Positions 6,805-15,440 of a DNA stretch of 64,000 nt are shown piece after piece; positions within the stretch are counted from its first letter, which is position 1, and the number at the start of each line of letters is the position of its first letter. The DNA is from Alistipes sp. (GTDB lineage Bacteria > Bacteroidota > Bacteroidia > Bacteroidales > Rikenellaceae), in NCBI GenBank assembly GCA_017465055.1, contig JAFTWZ010000001.1, forward strand, positions 119,046 to 183,045, given 5' to 3'. The notes beneath the pieces were generated by a model. It was not told where the DNA came from and searched no databases. It saw nothing but the letters and a program-made list of their open reading frames with translations. A program made the position numbers and the translations under genes.

Positions 6805-6912
6805 ATGGGCCTACAATGAGTCTTGATAAGTTTAAATGAGTTACTATAAAGAGAAGGTTAACGCATATACCTCTCCTTCGTAGTAACTCATTTTAACTCA
6901 TAGTAACACATA
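6805..6912. repeat. Family C variable-arm inverted repeat, copy 2
   Basis: Left arm ATGAGTTACTA-GAGAAGG, core GTTAACGCATATACC, right arm CCTTC-GTAGTAACTCAT followed by more CTCAT units. The arms are complementary over about 16-18 bp. It separates the rubredoxin gene from the ribosomal operon promoter. Confidence 0.65.
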
Positions 6913-6958
6913 TAATATACATAGATGGAAATTAACGAAAAATAATTTGTCGGAATTA

Positions 6959-6988
6959 TTGGAGATTAGAAAAAAAGTACTACCTTTG
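6959..6988 (+). promoter_or_regulatory. Promoter of the S6-S18-L9 operon
   Basis: A TTGG box is followed after about 18 bp by TACCTTTG. The start codon lies about 40 nt further on. Confidence 0.65.
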
Positions 6989-7026
6989 CAGCGCATTATG
7001 CAAAAAACTAATAAATTTTTAAACGT

Positions 7027-7374
7027 ATGAACAATTACGAAACCGTTTTCATTGTCACTCCCGTGCTCTCTGACGCACAGGTGCAGGAGGTAGCTGACAA
7101 ATTCCAGGGCGTAATCACCGAGAACGGCGGTCAGATTGTGAATGTGGAGAACTGGGGCCTCAAGAAGCTCGCTTACCCTATTCAGAAGAAGACTACCGGT
7201 TTCTACTTCCTTGTAGAGTTTACTGGTGAGGGCTCTATCATCAACACTCTCGAGACACAGTATCGTCGCGATGAGCGCATCATTCGTTTCTTAACCTTCA
7301 AGCAGGACAAGTTCGCTGTTGAGTACTCTCAGAAGCGTCGTGCTAAGCTTGCTAACAAATCACAGGAGGAGTAA
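7027..7374 (+). CDS. rpsF: Ribosomal protein S6
   Basis: A 115-residue small-subunit protein. It begins [16 protein letters not shown], the usual S6 start, and contains [17 protein letters not shown] and the [11 protein letters not shown] segment. S6 binds S18 on the platform of the 30S subunit. It is first in the conserved rpsF-rpsR-rplI operon with its own promoter. Codons favour GCT, GTT and ACT, as in highly expressed genes. Confidence 0.97.
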   Translation: MNNYETVFIVTPVLSDAQVQEVADKFQGVITENGGQIVNVENWGLKKLAYPIQKKTTGFYFLVEFTGEGSIINTLETQYRRDERIIRFLTFKQDKFAVEYSQKRRAKLANKSQEE

Positions 7375-7377
7375 ACT

Positions 7378-7659
7378 ATGGCAGAGAACACACAGCAGGG
7401 TGCATCAGAGATTCGTTATCTCAACCCCGTATCAGTAGACGTTAAGAAGAAGAAGTACTGTCGCTTTAAGAAGCTCGGTATCAAGTATGTAGATTATAAG
7501 GACGGTGAGTTCTTGAAGAAGTTCCTTAACGAGCAGGGTAAGATTTTGCCACGTCGCCTCACTGGTACTTCTCAGAAGTTCCAGAAGAAGGTTGCTCAGG
7601 CTGTTAAGCGTGCTCGTCACCTCGCAATCCTTCCATTCGTAACCGATTGTATGAAATAA
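7378..7659 (+). CDS. rpsR: Ribosomal protein S18
   Basis: A 93-residue small-subunit protein with the family core [17 protein letters not shown], then [20 protein letters not shown] and [12 protein letters not shown]. It starts three bases after the S6 stop and so is translated from the same message. The N-terminal extension of about 20 residues is normal in Bacteroidota. It forms a heterodimer with S6 on the 30S platform. Confidence 0.97.
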   Translation: MAENTQQGASEIRYLNPVSVDVKKKKYCRFKKLGIKYVDYKDGEFLKKFLNEQGKILPRRLTGTSQKFQKKVAQAVKRARHLAILPFVTDCMK

Positions 7660-7677
7660 TAAAGAGGAGGAAAGACT

Positions 7678-8115
7678 ATGGAAGTAATTCTTATCAAAGA
7701 CGTAGAGAACTTGGGCTACGCAAACGACATCGTTAACGTACGTCCTGGCTATGCCAACAACTACTTGATTCCTCAGGGTTTCGCTAAGGCTGCTACCGCT
7801 TCTGCAAAGAAGGTATTGGCTGAGAACCTCCGTCAGCGCGCTCACAAGGACGCTAAGATTTTGGCGGACGCTCAGGCTTTGGCCGAGACTATCAACAACC
7901 TTCACCTCACTCTCACAGCTAAGGCTGAGGAGGAGAAGATCTTCGGTGCTATCACCGCAGCTGACCTTGCAGCAGCTTTGCTCGAGAAGGGCGTAGAGGT
8001 AGACCGCAAGAACATCACTGTAGACTCAGTAAAGACTCTTGGCGAGTTCGAGGCTACTGTGAAGCTCCACCGCGAGGTTAAGGCTACTATCAAGTTTGCA
8101 GTAGTTGCTGAGTAA
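7678..8115 (+). CDS. rplI: Ribosomal protein L9
   Basis: A 145-residue large-subunit protein: an N-terminal RNA-binding domain (MEVILIKDVENLGYANDIVN, VRPGYANNYLIPQGFAKAAT), a long central helix, and a C-terminal domain (IFGAITAADLAAALLEKGVE to the end). L9 binds domain V of 23S rRNA at the base of the L1 stalk. It is last gene of the operon, followed by a clear terminator. Confidence 0.97.
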   Translation: MEVILIKDVENLGYANDIVNVRPGYANNYLIPQGFAKAATASAKKVLAENLRQRAHKDAKILADAQALAETINNLHLTLTAKAEEEKIFGAITAADLAAALLEKGVEVDRKNITVDSVKTLGEFEATVKLHREVKATIKFAVVAE

Positions 8116-8142
8116 GCAATACACTAGATATACAACCTTGCG

Positions 8143-8170
8143 CAACGCAGATCCTTAGGGGTCTGCGTTG
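8143..8170 (+). terminator. Terminator of the ribosomal operon
   Basis: The stem CAACGCAGATCC pairs with GGGTCTGCGTTG around TTAG and is followed by a T-rich tail. Confidence 0.85.
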
Positions 8171-8178
8171 TTGTATTT

Positions 8179-8560
8179 CAGTGGGAAGAAGTAAATATCG
8201 TCACCCCGAGGAGGAGCAAGTATGAGTATGCGGAGTGTGATAACGCCACTATGCTCCGACGTGGGGGTCTTCCGCTGTTTATAGGGCCGTGTGGAGTGAG
8301 ATTGATAGTCGTGCGTATCGTGCGCAGTGTGATTGCAACTCTTACGTATCAGTGCGGAAGTATAAACAAAGGAAGATCGCCACAGAATTGCATAGACCCA
8401 AGTGGGTATCACCACCGCTCGTAGATGCAATTCTTCGCGATGACGTATTGATATCATTTATTACTCCACCAGAATTTCAGACTGAGCCGCTATTAGATGT
8501 AATTCTTCGCGATGACGTACTATGTTATTAATTACTCCACCAGTATTATCGCCTGATCCC
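8179..8560 (+). repeat. MITE-like dispersed repeat family A, copy 2
   Basis: The left terminus is degenerate (CAGTGGGAAGAAG), the two palindromes are intact, and the right end is duplicated: the segment ATTCTTCGCGATGACGTA to CTCCACCAG appears twice (8400-8475 and about 8490-8545). The rest of the gap to 8660 shows a GAGGTTCAACCTC palindrome but no gene. Confidence 0.75.
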
Positions 8561-8660
8561 ACAATCCTCGTGGTTTGCACAATGACGAAGAGGTTCAACC
8601 TCATTTTATTATCGCATTTAGACCTTTTGTTATAACGTAGTTATAATGTGCTACGATTAA

Positions 8661-8692
8661 TTTGGATATTCGAAAAAAAATTTCTATCTTTG
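8661..8692 (+). promoter_or_regulatory. Promoter of fimbrillin-like gene 1
   Basis: TTTG and TATCTTTG boxes 20 bp apart. About 180 nt of leader follows before the ATG, including a small hairpin (AGAGG/CCTCT near 8771-8786). Confidence 0.7.
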
Positions 8693-8879
8693 CTCTGAAA
8701 ATATGAGGCTTGATATTTTACGAATAAGCATCTAACTATCAAACCATTACGTGTGAGTGACTTGAGATTGGGAGAGGTGTGAGCCTCTGTCTCTTGTTGC
8801 GCATATATTAGTTTTATGTAGTGCGACACAAACTAAACACATACAAACAAACAATTTTTATTAATTAAAACAACACACA

Positions 8880-11800
8880 ATGAAAAAGCTTTTATCTTTT
8901 TTGGCGTTGGCTCTCTGTTTTGTAGCCTGCCAGAATGAGGCTGTGGAGAGTGTAAGCAACGGCGACTTAGCCAACGTTGTTCTTACTATCGACGCTCCAG
9001 AGCTTGGCGTGACACGTGCTGATGACGATGCAAATGCTGCCAAGAACAGTGCGTTTGGTGCAATCGACTTCCTTAGCGATGCCGATTGGGCTAACTACGA
9101 TTTGCGTTACATCCTCGAGGTGTACGCTGCTGACGAGAATGGTACAGGTGAGCCTATCTATCGTGAGCGTTTGGTAAACTGCTTGGACAAGTATGCTCCA
9201 ACTACTTTCGAGTTGCGTCTTGTTCCTGGCCGCGACTACAAGTTCGTTGTATTTGCTGACTTCGTAGCTGAGGGCAACGCAGAGCTCACTGAGCCTGCTG
9301 ACAAGCTTGCTATCAAGGACCTCTACTACAACACAGCAGACCTTCGCAACATCTCGGCTATCACTAACGAGCCTACTTGGAACGCTATGAACGAGATTCG
9401 TGATGCTTACTTCATCACTAAGAATGTACACGTTACAACTGGTCTTAACGAGACTCTTACCTTGACTCGTCCATTCGCTAAGTTGCGTGTTATCGCTACT
9501 GACCTTGATTACATCAAAGGTTACTCAACTCCAGGTTATGTGGAGGTTACCTACAAGAACGAGACTATCTACAAGTCATTCAACGCTGTAAATGGCGAGC
9601 TCAACGAGGAGATGACTGGTGACGAGCTCTCTTATGGCTATAATGTTAGCAAGGCTATCCCTTACACTGCTGGTTACGATGAGTTCTCTACAAACCAGAC
9701 TCTCTTCACCGACTACCTCTTGGCTAAGGAGGGTGAGCAGACTGCAGTAAACTTCGAAATGGTTGTTTACGAGTCTAAGGGCGGCCGTGAGATCCACAGC
9801 CAGGATTTCAGCACTCAGATTCCTATCCAGCGCAACCACCTTACTACTATCATTGGTGACTTGCTCACTACTCAGGCAAACATCACTATCGAGATCAACG
9901 ACAACTTCGAGGATGAGTTTGTTATCGGCTGGGGCGATGATAACGCTACTAAGATCAACGTATGGAACGCTGGCGAGTTGAACACTGATGGCGACTACAC
10001 ATTCGTTGTTAATGGTGAGAATGATTTCAAGGTAACTGTTAACGGCGCTGCTGTTAAGAATCAGAAGCTTACTGCTGGTGACTATGTATTGGCACAGGAC
10101 GCTAAGGAGGGTGCTGAGCTCACATTCACTGTTGAGGAGCTTCAGGCTAACGAGACTACACGTGCATTGGCTAACGTTGAGGTAATCGGCGGTACAATGG
10201 AGGTTGTTGTTAATGGCGAGGAGTATGCAATCACTCTTGACCTCGTTCTTCAGTTCGTTGAGAACAAGGACGTTCGTCACGCTATCTACACTTACGAGGG
10301 TCCTATCTCCTTCGGTAAGGTGCTTGAGACTCCTGAGGTTAAGGCTGCTGTTGAGGGAAACGTAATCACTCTTACTTGGAATGCTGTTGATGGTGCTACC
10401 TCATACACTGTTTCTGGTGTTGCTGAGATGCCAGTTGTTACTGAGGAGACTTCATACGTATTCACTGGTGAGTACGAGACTGAGTATACATTCACTGTTG
10501 TAGCTGTTAGCGACGACCTCGCTTCACAGCCATACACCGTAGTTGTTATTACTGAGGCTGCTCCTGTTGTTGAGGATGGTTACAAGCTCTACTTCCACAA
10601 TGTTGCTGAGTGGTCTAAGGTTTATGCTCACATCTGGGCTAACGAGGGCGAGGATCTCGGCCTTGAGTCTGTAGAGTGGCCAGGTCGTGAGCTTACTGAG
10701 ACTGAGGAGCTTGATGGCGTTACTTACTATGTATTCCAGCTCCCAGCTGAGGCTACTGGTAAGACCGTAAACGTTGTATTCAACGATGGCGCTGGCTCAC
10801 AGACTAAGGATCTCTCAGGTGTAGTTGAGGGTAACCTCTTCTTCGACAACTACGTAGAGCCAGTAGCTCCATCAGAGGTTGTCCTCTACTTGCAGCCTAA
10901 TCAGAATTGGAATGCAGACAATGCTCGTTTCGCTGCTTACTTCTTCGGCAATGGCGAGACTTGGGTAGATATGACTCTTGTTGAGGGCGAGACTAACATC
11001 TACGCTGTTACTGTTCCTGCTGGCTTCGAGAACATCATCTTCTGCCGTATGAATCCTGGTGCTGCTGCTAACAACTGGAACAACAAGTGGAATCAGACTG
11101 CTGACCTTACAGTTCCTACTGATGGCACTAACCTCTACACCGTAACCGAGAACACTTGGGATAAGGGCGGTGGCGTATGGAGCGTTTACACAGCGGCATC
11201 TGCTCCTGTTGAGCCTACAGTTCTTGCAACTCCTGTTGTAACTGCTGTTGCTAAGGAGAACACCGTAACTCTTACTTGGGAGGCTGTTGAGAACGCTGCT
11301 CAGTATGGTATCACCGTAGGTACTGAGATGCCTGTATTCGTTGAGGAGACTACTTACACATTCACTGGCGAGTACGAGACTGAGTACACATTCAACGTTG
11401 TAGCTGTTCCTGCTGACGAGGAGAAGTTTGCTGTTTCTGAGGCTGCTGTTGTTACTGCTACTACCGAGGCTGCTCCAGTTGTTGAGCCAACTTACACAAC
11501 TGTTGCTGAGTTCTTGGCAGCTGATGTTGATGATGCTACATTCTACACATTGAAGGGTACTATCACACGTGTTGCTAACACTAATTACGGCAACTTCGAC
11601 CTTACTGATGAGACAGGTACTATCTATGTATATGGTCTTTACAGCGAGGATGGTGCTACTAACAAGTACTGGGCAGCTTCAGGTGCTCAGCTTGGCGATG
11701 ATATCGTAATCAGCGCTGTACGTGCAGAGTACAATGGTTCAGCACAGGCTGGTTCGGCTCGTTTCTTGGGTCTTACTTCTCCTGGTACACTTGCTTTCTG

Positions 11801-12455
11801 GTCATTCTCTAAGACCGCTACTACTTTCACATCAACTGGTGGCGAGCAGGTTATCACTGTTGATGCTTACAACTTGACTGACGCTGTCTCTGTTGCATCT
11901 GACAATGCACAGTTCACTGCATCATATGCTGATGGTACTTTGACCATCACTGCTGCTGAGAACACTACTACTGAGACTATCAATGGTAACATCACTGTTA
12001 CTGCTGGTGCTTTGAAGCAGGTTATCACTGTCGCTCAGGGTGGTGTATCAGTAGGTGGCGGTACCGAGGTTGTTGCTGAGGCTACAATGAATAGCTTCGG
12101 TTGGGCTAACTCAAATAGTGTTACGGAGGCTAAGATTGATGACAACGTAACTGTTAAGTTCTTCCAGGGCGGTGCTTCTACAGCTCCTGCATACTACACT
12201 TCAGGTGAGGCTGTACGTCTCTATCAGAATGGTGCATACATGACTGTTTCAGCAAATGGTAAGACAATTAAGTCTATGGAGATTACATTTGCTAACAATA
12301 TGTACTATGTAGCTGCTGATAGTGGAGAACTTACTGAGGAGGCTGCAACTCGTACATGGACAGGTGATGCTACTGAGGTAAAGATTACATGTACTGGTAC
12401 TGATAAGAACCACCGTGCATACATTGCCGCAATCAAGGTTACTTACGTTGACTAA
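8880..12455 (+). CDS. Large mosaic fimbrillin-like surface lipoprotein
   Basis: A 1191-residue lipoprotein: signal peptide and lipobox (LCFVAC, Cys 17). Residues to about 350 match the DUF6562 fimbrillin-like pattern (DLRYILEVYAADENGTGEP, FELRLVPGRDYKFVVFADFV, RPFAKLRVIATDL). Then come a short beta domain (about 355-475), a fibronectin-III-like domain (about 480-557), two beta domains resembling starch/carbohydrate-binding modules (about 565-660, with YFHNVAEWSKVYAHIW, and 665-770), a second FN3-like domain (780-863), an OB-fold-like region (870-970), a BACON-like domain (973-1055) and a C-terminal beta domain. The two FN3 copies share nearly identical segments (EETxYxFTGEYETEYTF). Codon use resembles that of the ribosomal protein genes, suggesting high expression. 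Role inferred: cell-surface binding or polymer; carbohydrate binding unproven. Confidence 0.8.
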   Translation: MKKLLSFLALALCFVACQNEAVESVSNGDLANVVLTIDAPELGVTRADDDANAAKNSAFGAIDFLSDADWANYDLRYILEVYAADENGTGEPIYRERLVNCLDKYAPTTFELRLVPGRDYKFVVFADFVAEGNAELTEPADKLAIKDLYYNTADLRNISAITNEPTWNAMNEIRDAYFITKNVHVTTGLNETLTLTRPFAKLRVIATDLDYIKGYSTPGYVEVTYKNETIYKSFNAVNGELNEEMTGDELSYGYNVSKAIPYTAGYDEFSTNQTLFTDYLLAKEGEQTAVNFEMVVYESKGGREIHSQDFSTQIPIQRNHLTTIIGDLLTTQANITIEINDNFEDEFVIGWGDDNATKINVWNAGELNTDGDYTFVVNGENDFKVTVNGAAVKNQKLTAGDYVLAQDAKEGAELTFTVEELQANETTRALANVEVIGGTMEVVVNGEEYAITLDLVLQFVENKDVRHAIYTYEGPISFGKVLETPEVKAAVEGNVITLTWNAVDGATSYTVSGVAEMPVVTEETSYVFTGEYETEYTFTVVAVSDDLASQPYTVVVITEAAPVVEDGYKLYFHNVAEWSKVYAHIWANEGEDLGLESVEWPGRELTETEELDGVTYYVFQLPAEATGKTVNVVFNDGAGSQTKDLSGVVEGNLFFDNYVEPVAPSEVVLYLQPNQNWNADNARFAAYFFGNGETWVDMTLVEGETNIYAVTVPAGFENIIFCRMNPGAAANNWNNKWNQTADLTVPTDGTNLYTVTENTWDKGGGVWSVYTAASAPVEPTVLATPVVTAVAKENTVTLTWEAVENAAQYGITVGTEMPVFVEETTYTFTGEYETEYTFNVVAVPADEEKFAVSEAAVVTATTEAAPVVEPTYTTVAEFLAADVDDATFYTLKGTITRVANTNYGNFDLTDETGTIYVYGLYSEDGATNKYWAASGAQLGDDIVISAVRAEYNGSAQAGSARFLGLTSPGTLAFWSFSKTATTFTSTGGEQVITVDAYNLTDAVSVASDNAQFTASYADGTLTITAAENTTTETINGNITVTAGALKQVITVAQGGVSVGGGTEVVAEATMNSFGWANSNSVTEAKIDDNVTVKFFQGGASTAPAYYTSGEAVRLYQNGAYMTVSANGKTIKSMEITFANNMYYVAADSGELTEEAATRTWTGDATEVKITCTGTDKNHRAYIAAIKVTYVD

Positions 12456-12480
12456 GTAATTTGATTCAATACCTTCAAAG

Positions 12481-12512
12481 GCACTCGGCCGAAGCCGAGT
12501 GTCTTTTTTTTT
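12481..12512 (+). terminator. Terminator of fimbrillin-like gene 1
   Basis: The stem GCACTCGG/CCGAGTGT with a 6-nt loop is followed by a run of nine T residues. Confidence 0.9.
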
Positions 12513-12529
12513 GTTTGGGGCGTAGAGGG

Positions 12530-12870
12530 GTGGCGCGTAGAGGATCGAGGGAAGTTCGTGCCTAAAGGCGATGAAGAGTAGTGCGCGCCTGCGGCGCTAA
12601 AGGGAGATTAGGGAATTTAGTGAGATTAAGGAGTTTAGCGCCAGCGACAACGGTTTAACGCACAAACCTCTCCGTCATAGAGACTCATTATAACCCATCG
12701 AAACTCATAGTAACCCACTCTCACGCCAACAACAACCCCACAACTGCACCAACCTCATTGTTCCCTTCACTATCCTTTAGCTCGCGTCAGCGAGCGAACT
12801 ACCCTTTAGCTCAGAAGGCGCGCACTACCCTTAACTCTTCACGCGCAAGCTAACCCCTCGCACCAGCACG
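12530..12870. repeat. Family C variable-arm inverted repeat, copy 3
   Basis: The outer left part holds GTAGTGCGCGCCTGCGGCGC and TAAAGGGAG. An inner arm of AGATTAGGGAATTTAGTGAG type follows, then the core GGTTTAACGCACAAACC, a right arm of ACTCATnnTAACCCAT units, and outer right blocks CCTTTAGCTCGCG and GCGCGCACTACCCTT that mirror the outer left. This fills most of the 535-bp gap between the fimbrillin terminator and bamD; no gene is seen. Confidence 0.65.
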
Positions 12871-12946
12871 CAGCGCAAGTCTCGCAAACCTAACGGCTTT
12901 TCTATAATAATTTCGGCACATTGTTCGTTTATTCAAAAATATTGTG

Positions 12947-12954
12947 TAACTTTG
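12947..12954 (+). promoter_or_regulatory. Promoter box of the bamD cluster
   Basis: A TAACTTTG -7 box about 36 nt before the start codon; the -33 box is not clear. Confidence 0.55.
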
Positions 12955-12990
12955 TGCGCTTATGCGCATAAGCGCAAGTAACAACAGACG

Positions 12991-13821
12991 ATGATGAGAG
13001 CTTTTGGCGGATATATAGTGACTTTGGTTGCAACAGTGATGCTCGTAGCGTCGTGCAGCGTGGTAAACGAGGCCATAAAGTCTGGCGACCCGCAGTACGC
13101 ATATCAGCAGGCGGTGATGCTCTACGACAACGGTAAGTGGGACAAGGCTTCGTCGCTATTCGAGGCGTGCAGACATATATATATGGGTACGCCACGCGAA
13201 GACTCACTATCGTTCTACAACGCGCGTTGCAAGTTCAAGCTCCACAGTTGGGATGAGGCATCGACGCTCCTCGACGAGTATCGACGTAAGTTCGGACGTA
13301 GCCCTTTTATAGAGGAGGCTGAGGGTATGTATGCCCTATGTCACTACTATATGGCACCGCCCCCAGAGCGCGACCAGACGATGACCTCGCAGGCGATAAT
13401 AGCCATTACAGAGTTTATGTCGCGATACCCCGAGTCGGAGAACTACGACGAGTTTCAGGATATGCTCGACAACCTCACCGACCGACTGATGGAGAAGAGT
13501 TATATGAACGCCTACACGTACTTCAAAATTGGTCGTTACAAGGCCGCAATAGTAGCCTTTAAGAACGCGATGAAGCAGTATCCCGAATCGCCACGCACCG
13601 AAGAGATGATGTACTACGCCACGGTAGCGGCATATCGCTTAGCCGAAAACTCGGTAGAGTCGAAGCAGCTCGATCGTTACCTCGCAATGCTCGACCACTA
13701 CTATTCGTTCCTCGCCGAGTACCCCGAGTCGAAGCACATAAAGGAGTTGGAGCGTATGGCTAAGGCGTCGCGAAACTTCATCGACAAAAACCGTACGACA
13801 GAGGATAGCGCAGATATATAG
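12991..13821 (+). CDS. bamD: BamD, outer membrane assembly lipoprotein
   Basis: A 276-residue lipoprotein of the BAM complex, which folds barrels into the outer membrane. A signal peptide ends in the lipobox LVASC (Cys 22). Tetratricopeptide repeats follow: YQQAVMLYDNGKWDKASSLF, FYNARCKFKLHSWDEASTLL, TYFKIGRYKAAIVAFKNAMK and DHYYSFLAEYPESKHIKELE. Two adjacent ATGs are possible starts. It leads the bamD-rpoZ-coaBC-recN set that is conserved in Bacteroidales. Confidence 0.92.
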   Translation: MMRAFGGYIVTLVATVMLVASCSVVNEAIKSGDPQYAYQQAVMLYDNGKWDKASSLFEACRHIYMGTPREDSLSFYNARCKFKLHSWDEASTLLDEYRRKFGRSPFIEEAEGMYALCHYYMAPPPERDQTMTSQAIIAITEFMSRYPESENYDEFQDMLDNLTDRLMEKSYMNAYTYFKIGRYKAAIVAFKNAMKQYPESPRTEEMMYYATVAAYRLAENSVESKQLDRYLAMLDHYYSFLAEYPESKHIKELERMAKASRNFIDKNRTTEDSADI

Positions 13822-13877
13822 CAACACTGCGCATAGGAACACAACAGCAGATAAATATAAACAACAAAATAGAAGCT

Positions 13878-14198
13878 ATGGAGATTAAGAAGAACGTTCC
13901 CAGCAACACCGTAACACGCAAGTTGGTAGACCTCGACAGCCCAACAGGCAACATCTACGAGAGCATCAACATCATCGCTCGTCGTGCCAACCAGATTGCA
14001 ATAGAGCTTAAGGCTGAGCTCACACGTAAGCTCGCCGACTTCTCAGCACCTACAGATAGCGCTGTGGAGGAGACCTTCGAGAACCGCGAGCAGATAGAGA
14101 TATCGCGCCACTACGAGCGTCTGCCTAAGCCTGCGCTCATTGCTACCGAGGAGTTCCTCGATGGCGACATCTACTTCCGTCGTGGCTCGGAGAAGTAG
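13878..14198 (+). CDS. rpoZ: RNA polymerase omega-like subunit
   Basis: A 106-residue protein matching the Bacteroidota omega family: VPSNTVTRKLVDLDSPTGNI, YESINIIARRANQIAIELK, FENREQIEISRHYERLPKP, then ALIATEEFLDGDIYFRR. Omega helps assemble the beta-prime subunit. Its place between bamD and coaBC is the usual one. It begins 56 bp after bamD, probably in the same transcript. Confidence 0.88.
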   Translation: MEIKKNVPSNTVTRKLVDLDSPTGNIYESINIIARRANQIAIELKAELTRKLADFSAPTDSAVEETFENREQIEISRHYERLPKPALIATEEFLDGDIYFRRGSEK

Positions 14199-14237
14199 GA
14201 ACACCCTACCCCTCTTAAAATATTAAAGAGTAAGATA

Positions 14238-15434
14238 ATGCTTAACGGAAAGCACATAATACTCGGCATAACAGGCAGCATAGCAGCTTACAAGGCAGCT
14301 ATGCTGTGCCGTCTTTTAGTCAAGGAGGGTGCTGAGGTGCGTGTAGTGATGACACCCCTGGCCAAGCAGTTTATAACGCCCCTGACGATGGCTACGCTAT
14401 CGAAGCACCCCATACTCGTGGAGTTCTTCAACCCCGAGAATGGCGAGTGGAACTCACACGTGTCGCTCGGCGAGTGGGCCGACCTGATGCTCATAGCACC
14501 AGCAACGGCAAATACGCTTGCCAAGATGACTACGGGCATAGCCGACAACCTTCTGATGACCACATACCTCTCGGCACGTGCAAAGGTGGCCGTAGCACCA
14601 GCTATGGACCTCGATATGTATGCTCACGTGACCACGCAGCAGAATCTCCGCACCTTAGCCGAGCGCGGCGTGGCAATAATAGAGCCTGAGGCTGGCGAGC
14701 TTGCCTCGGGACTCGTGGGCAAGGGACGTATGGCCGAGCCTGAGGAGATTGTGGAGCAGGTAAAGAGAATCTTGGCTGGCAATAACGCAAAGACCCTATC
14801 GGGTAAGCGATACATAGTCACCGCAGGAGCTACGATAGAGGCGATAGACCCCGTAAGGTTTATCACCAACCACTCATCGGGCAAGATGGGCTACGCCATT
14901 GCTGGCGAGCTGGCACAGCGTGGTGCTGAGGTGACGCTGATAACGGGACGCACGTCGCTGGCGACGCCCTACGGCGTGAAGCGCGTAGAGGTGGTCTCGG
15001 CAGAGGATATGTACAATGCGGCGGTCGAGGCGTGGCGCGAGGCTGACGGTGGCGTGATGTGTGCCGCAGTGGCCGACTACACCCCCGTGACGGTGGCTGA
15101 CCATAAGCTCAAGAAGTCGGATGACGATATGGTCATAGAGCTTAAGCGCACGAAGGATATAGCCAAAGAGCTTGGAGCTAAGAAAGAGGGTCGCATACTC
15201 GTAGGCTTTGCTCTCGAGACCGACAACGAGGAGGCTAATGCCGAGGGTAAGCTCGAGCGCAAGAACTTCGACTTTGTGGTACTCAACTCGCTACGCGACA
15301 AGGGTGCTGGCTTCCGTGGCGACACCAACAAGGTGACAATCATAGACCGCGAGGGTCGCACGGAGCATCCACTGATGTCGAAGCGCGAGGTGGCACGTAT
15401 AATAGTAGATAAGATTGAGAGCCTAAACCAATAA
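14238..15434 (+). CDS. coaBC: CoaBC, bifunctional pantothenate-cysteine ligase/decarboxylase
   Basis: A 398-residue flavoprotein performing two steps of coenzyme A synthesis: joining 4'-phosphopantothenate to cysteine (C-terminal CoaB) and decarboxylating the product (N-terminal CoaC). CoaC motifs: GITGSIAAYKA, SHVSLGEWAD with the catalytic His, and APATANT. The PAMNxxMW clamp reads PAMDLDMY, and the E. coli Cys158 position (ACGxxGxGRM) is Ser157 here (ASGLVGKGRM); I recall both as usual in Bacteroidota. CoaB begins near 187 (GKRYIVTAGATIEAIDPVRF, ITNHSSGKMGYAIA). It lies six bases ahead of recN. Confidence 0.93.
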   Translation: MLNGKHIILGITGSIAAYKAAMLCRLLVKEGAEVRVVMTPLAKQFITPLTMATLSKHPILVEFFNPENGEWNSHVSLGEWADLMLIAPATANTLAKMTTGIADNLLMTTYLSARAKVAVAPAMDLDMYAHVTTQQNLRTLAERGVAIIEPEAGELASGLVGKGRMAEPEEIVEQVKRILAGNNAKTLSGKRYIVTAGATIEAIDPVRFITNHSSGKMGYAIAGELAQRGAEVTLITGRTSLATPYGVKRVEVVSAEDMYNAAVEAWREADGGVMCAAVADYTPVTVADHKLKKSDDDMVIELKRTKDIAKELGAKKEGRILVGFALETDNEEANAEGKLERKNFDFVVLNSLRDKGAGFRGDTNKVTIIDREGRTEHPLMSKREVARIIVDKIESLNQ

Positions 15435-15440
15435 CAGAGA

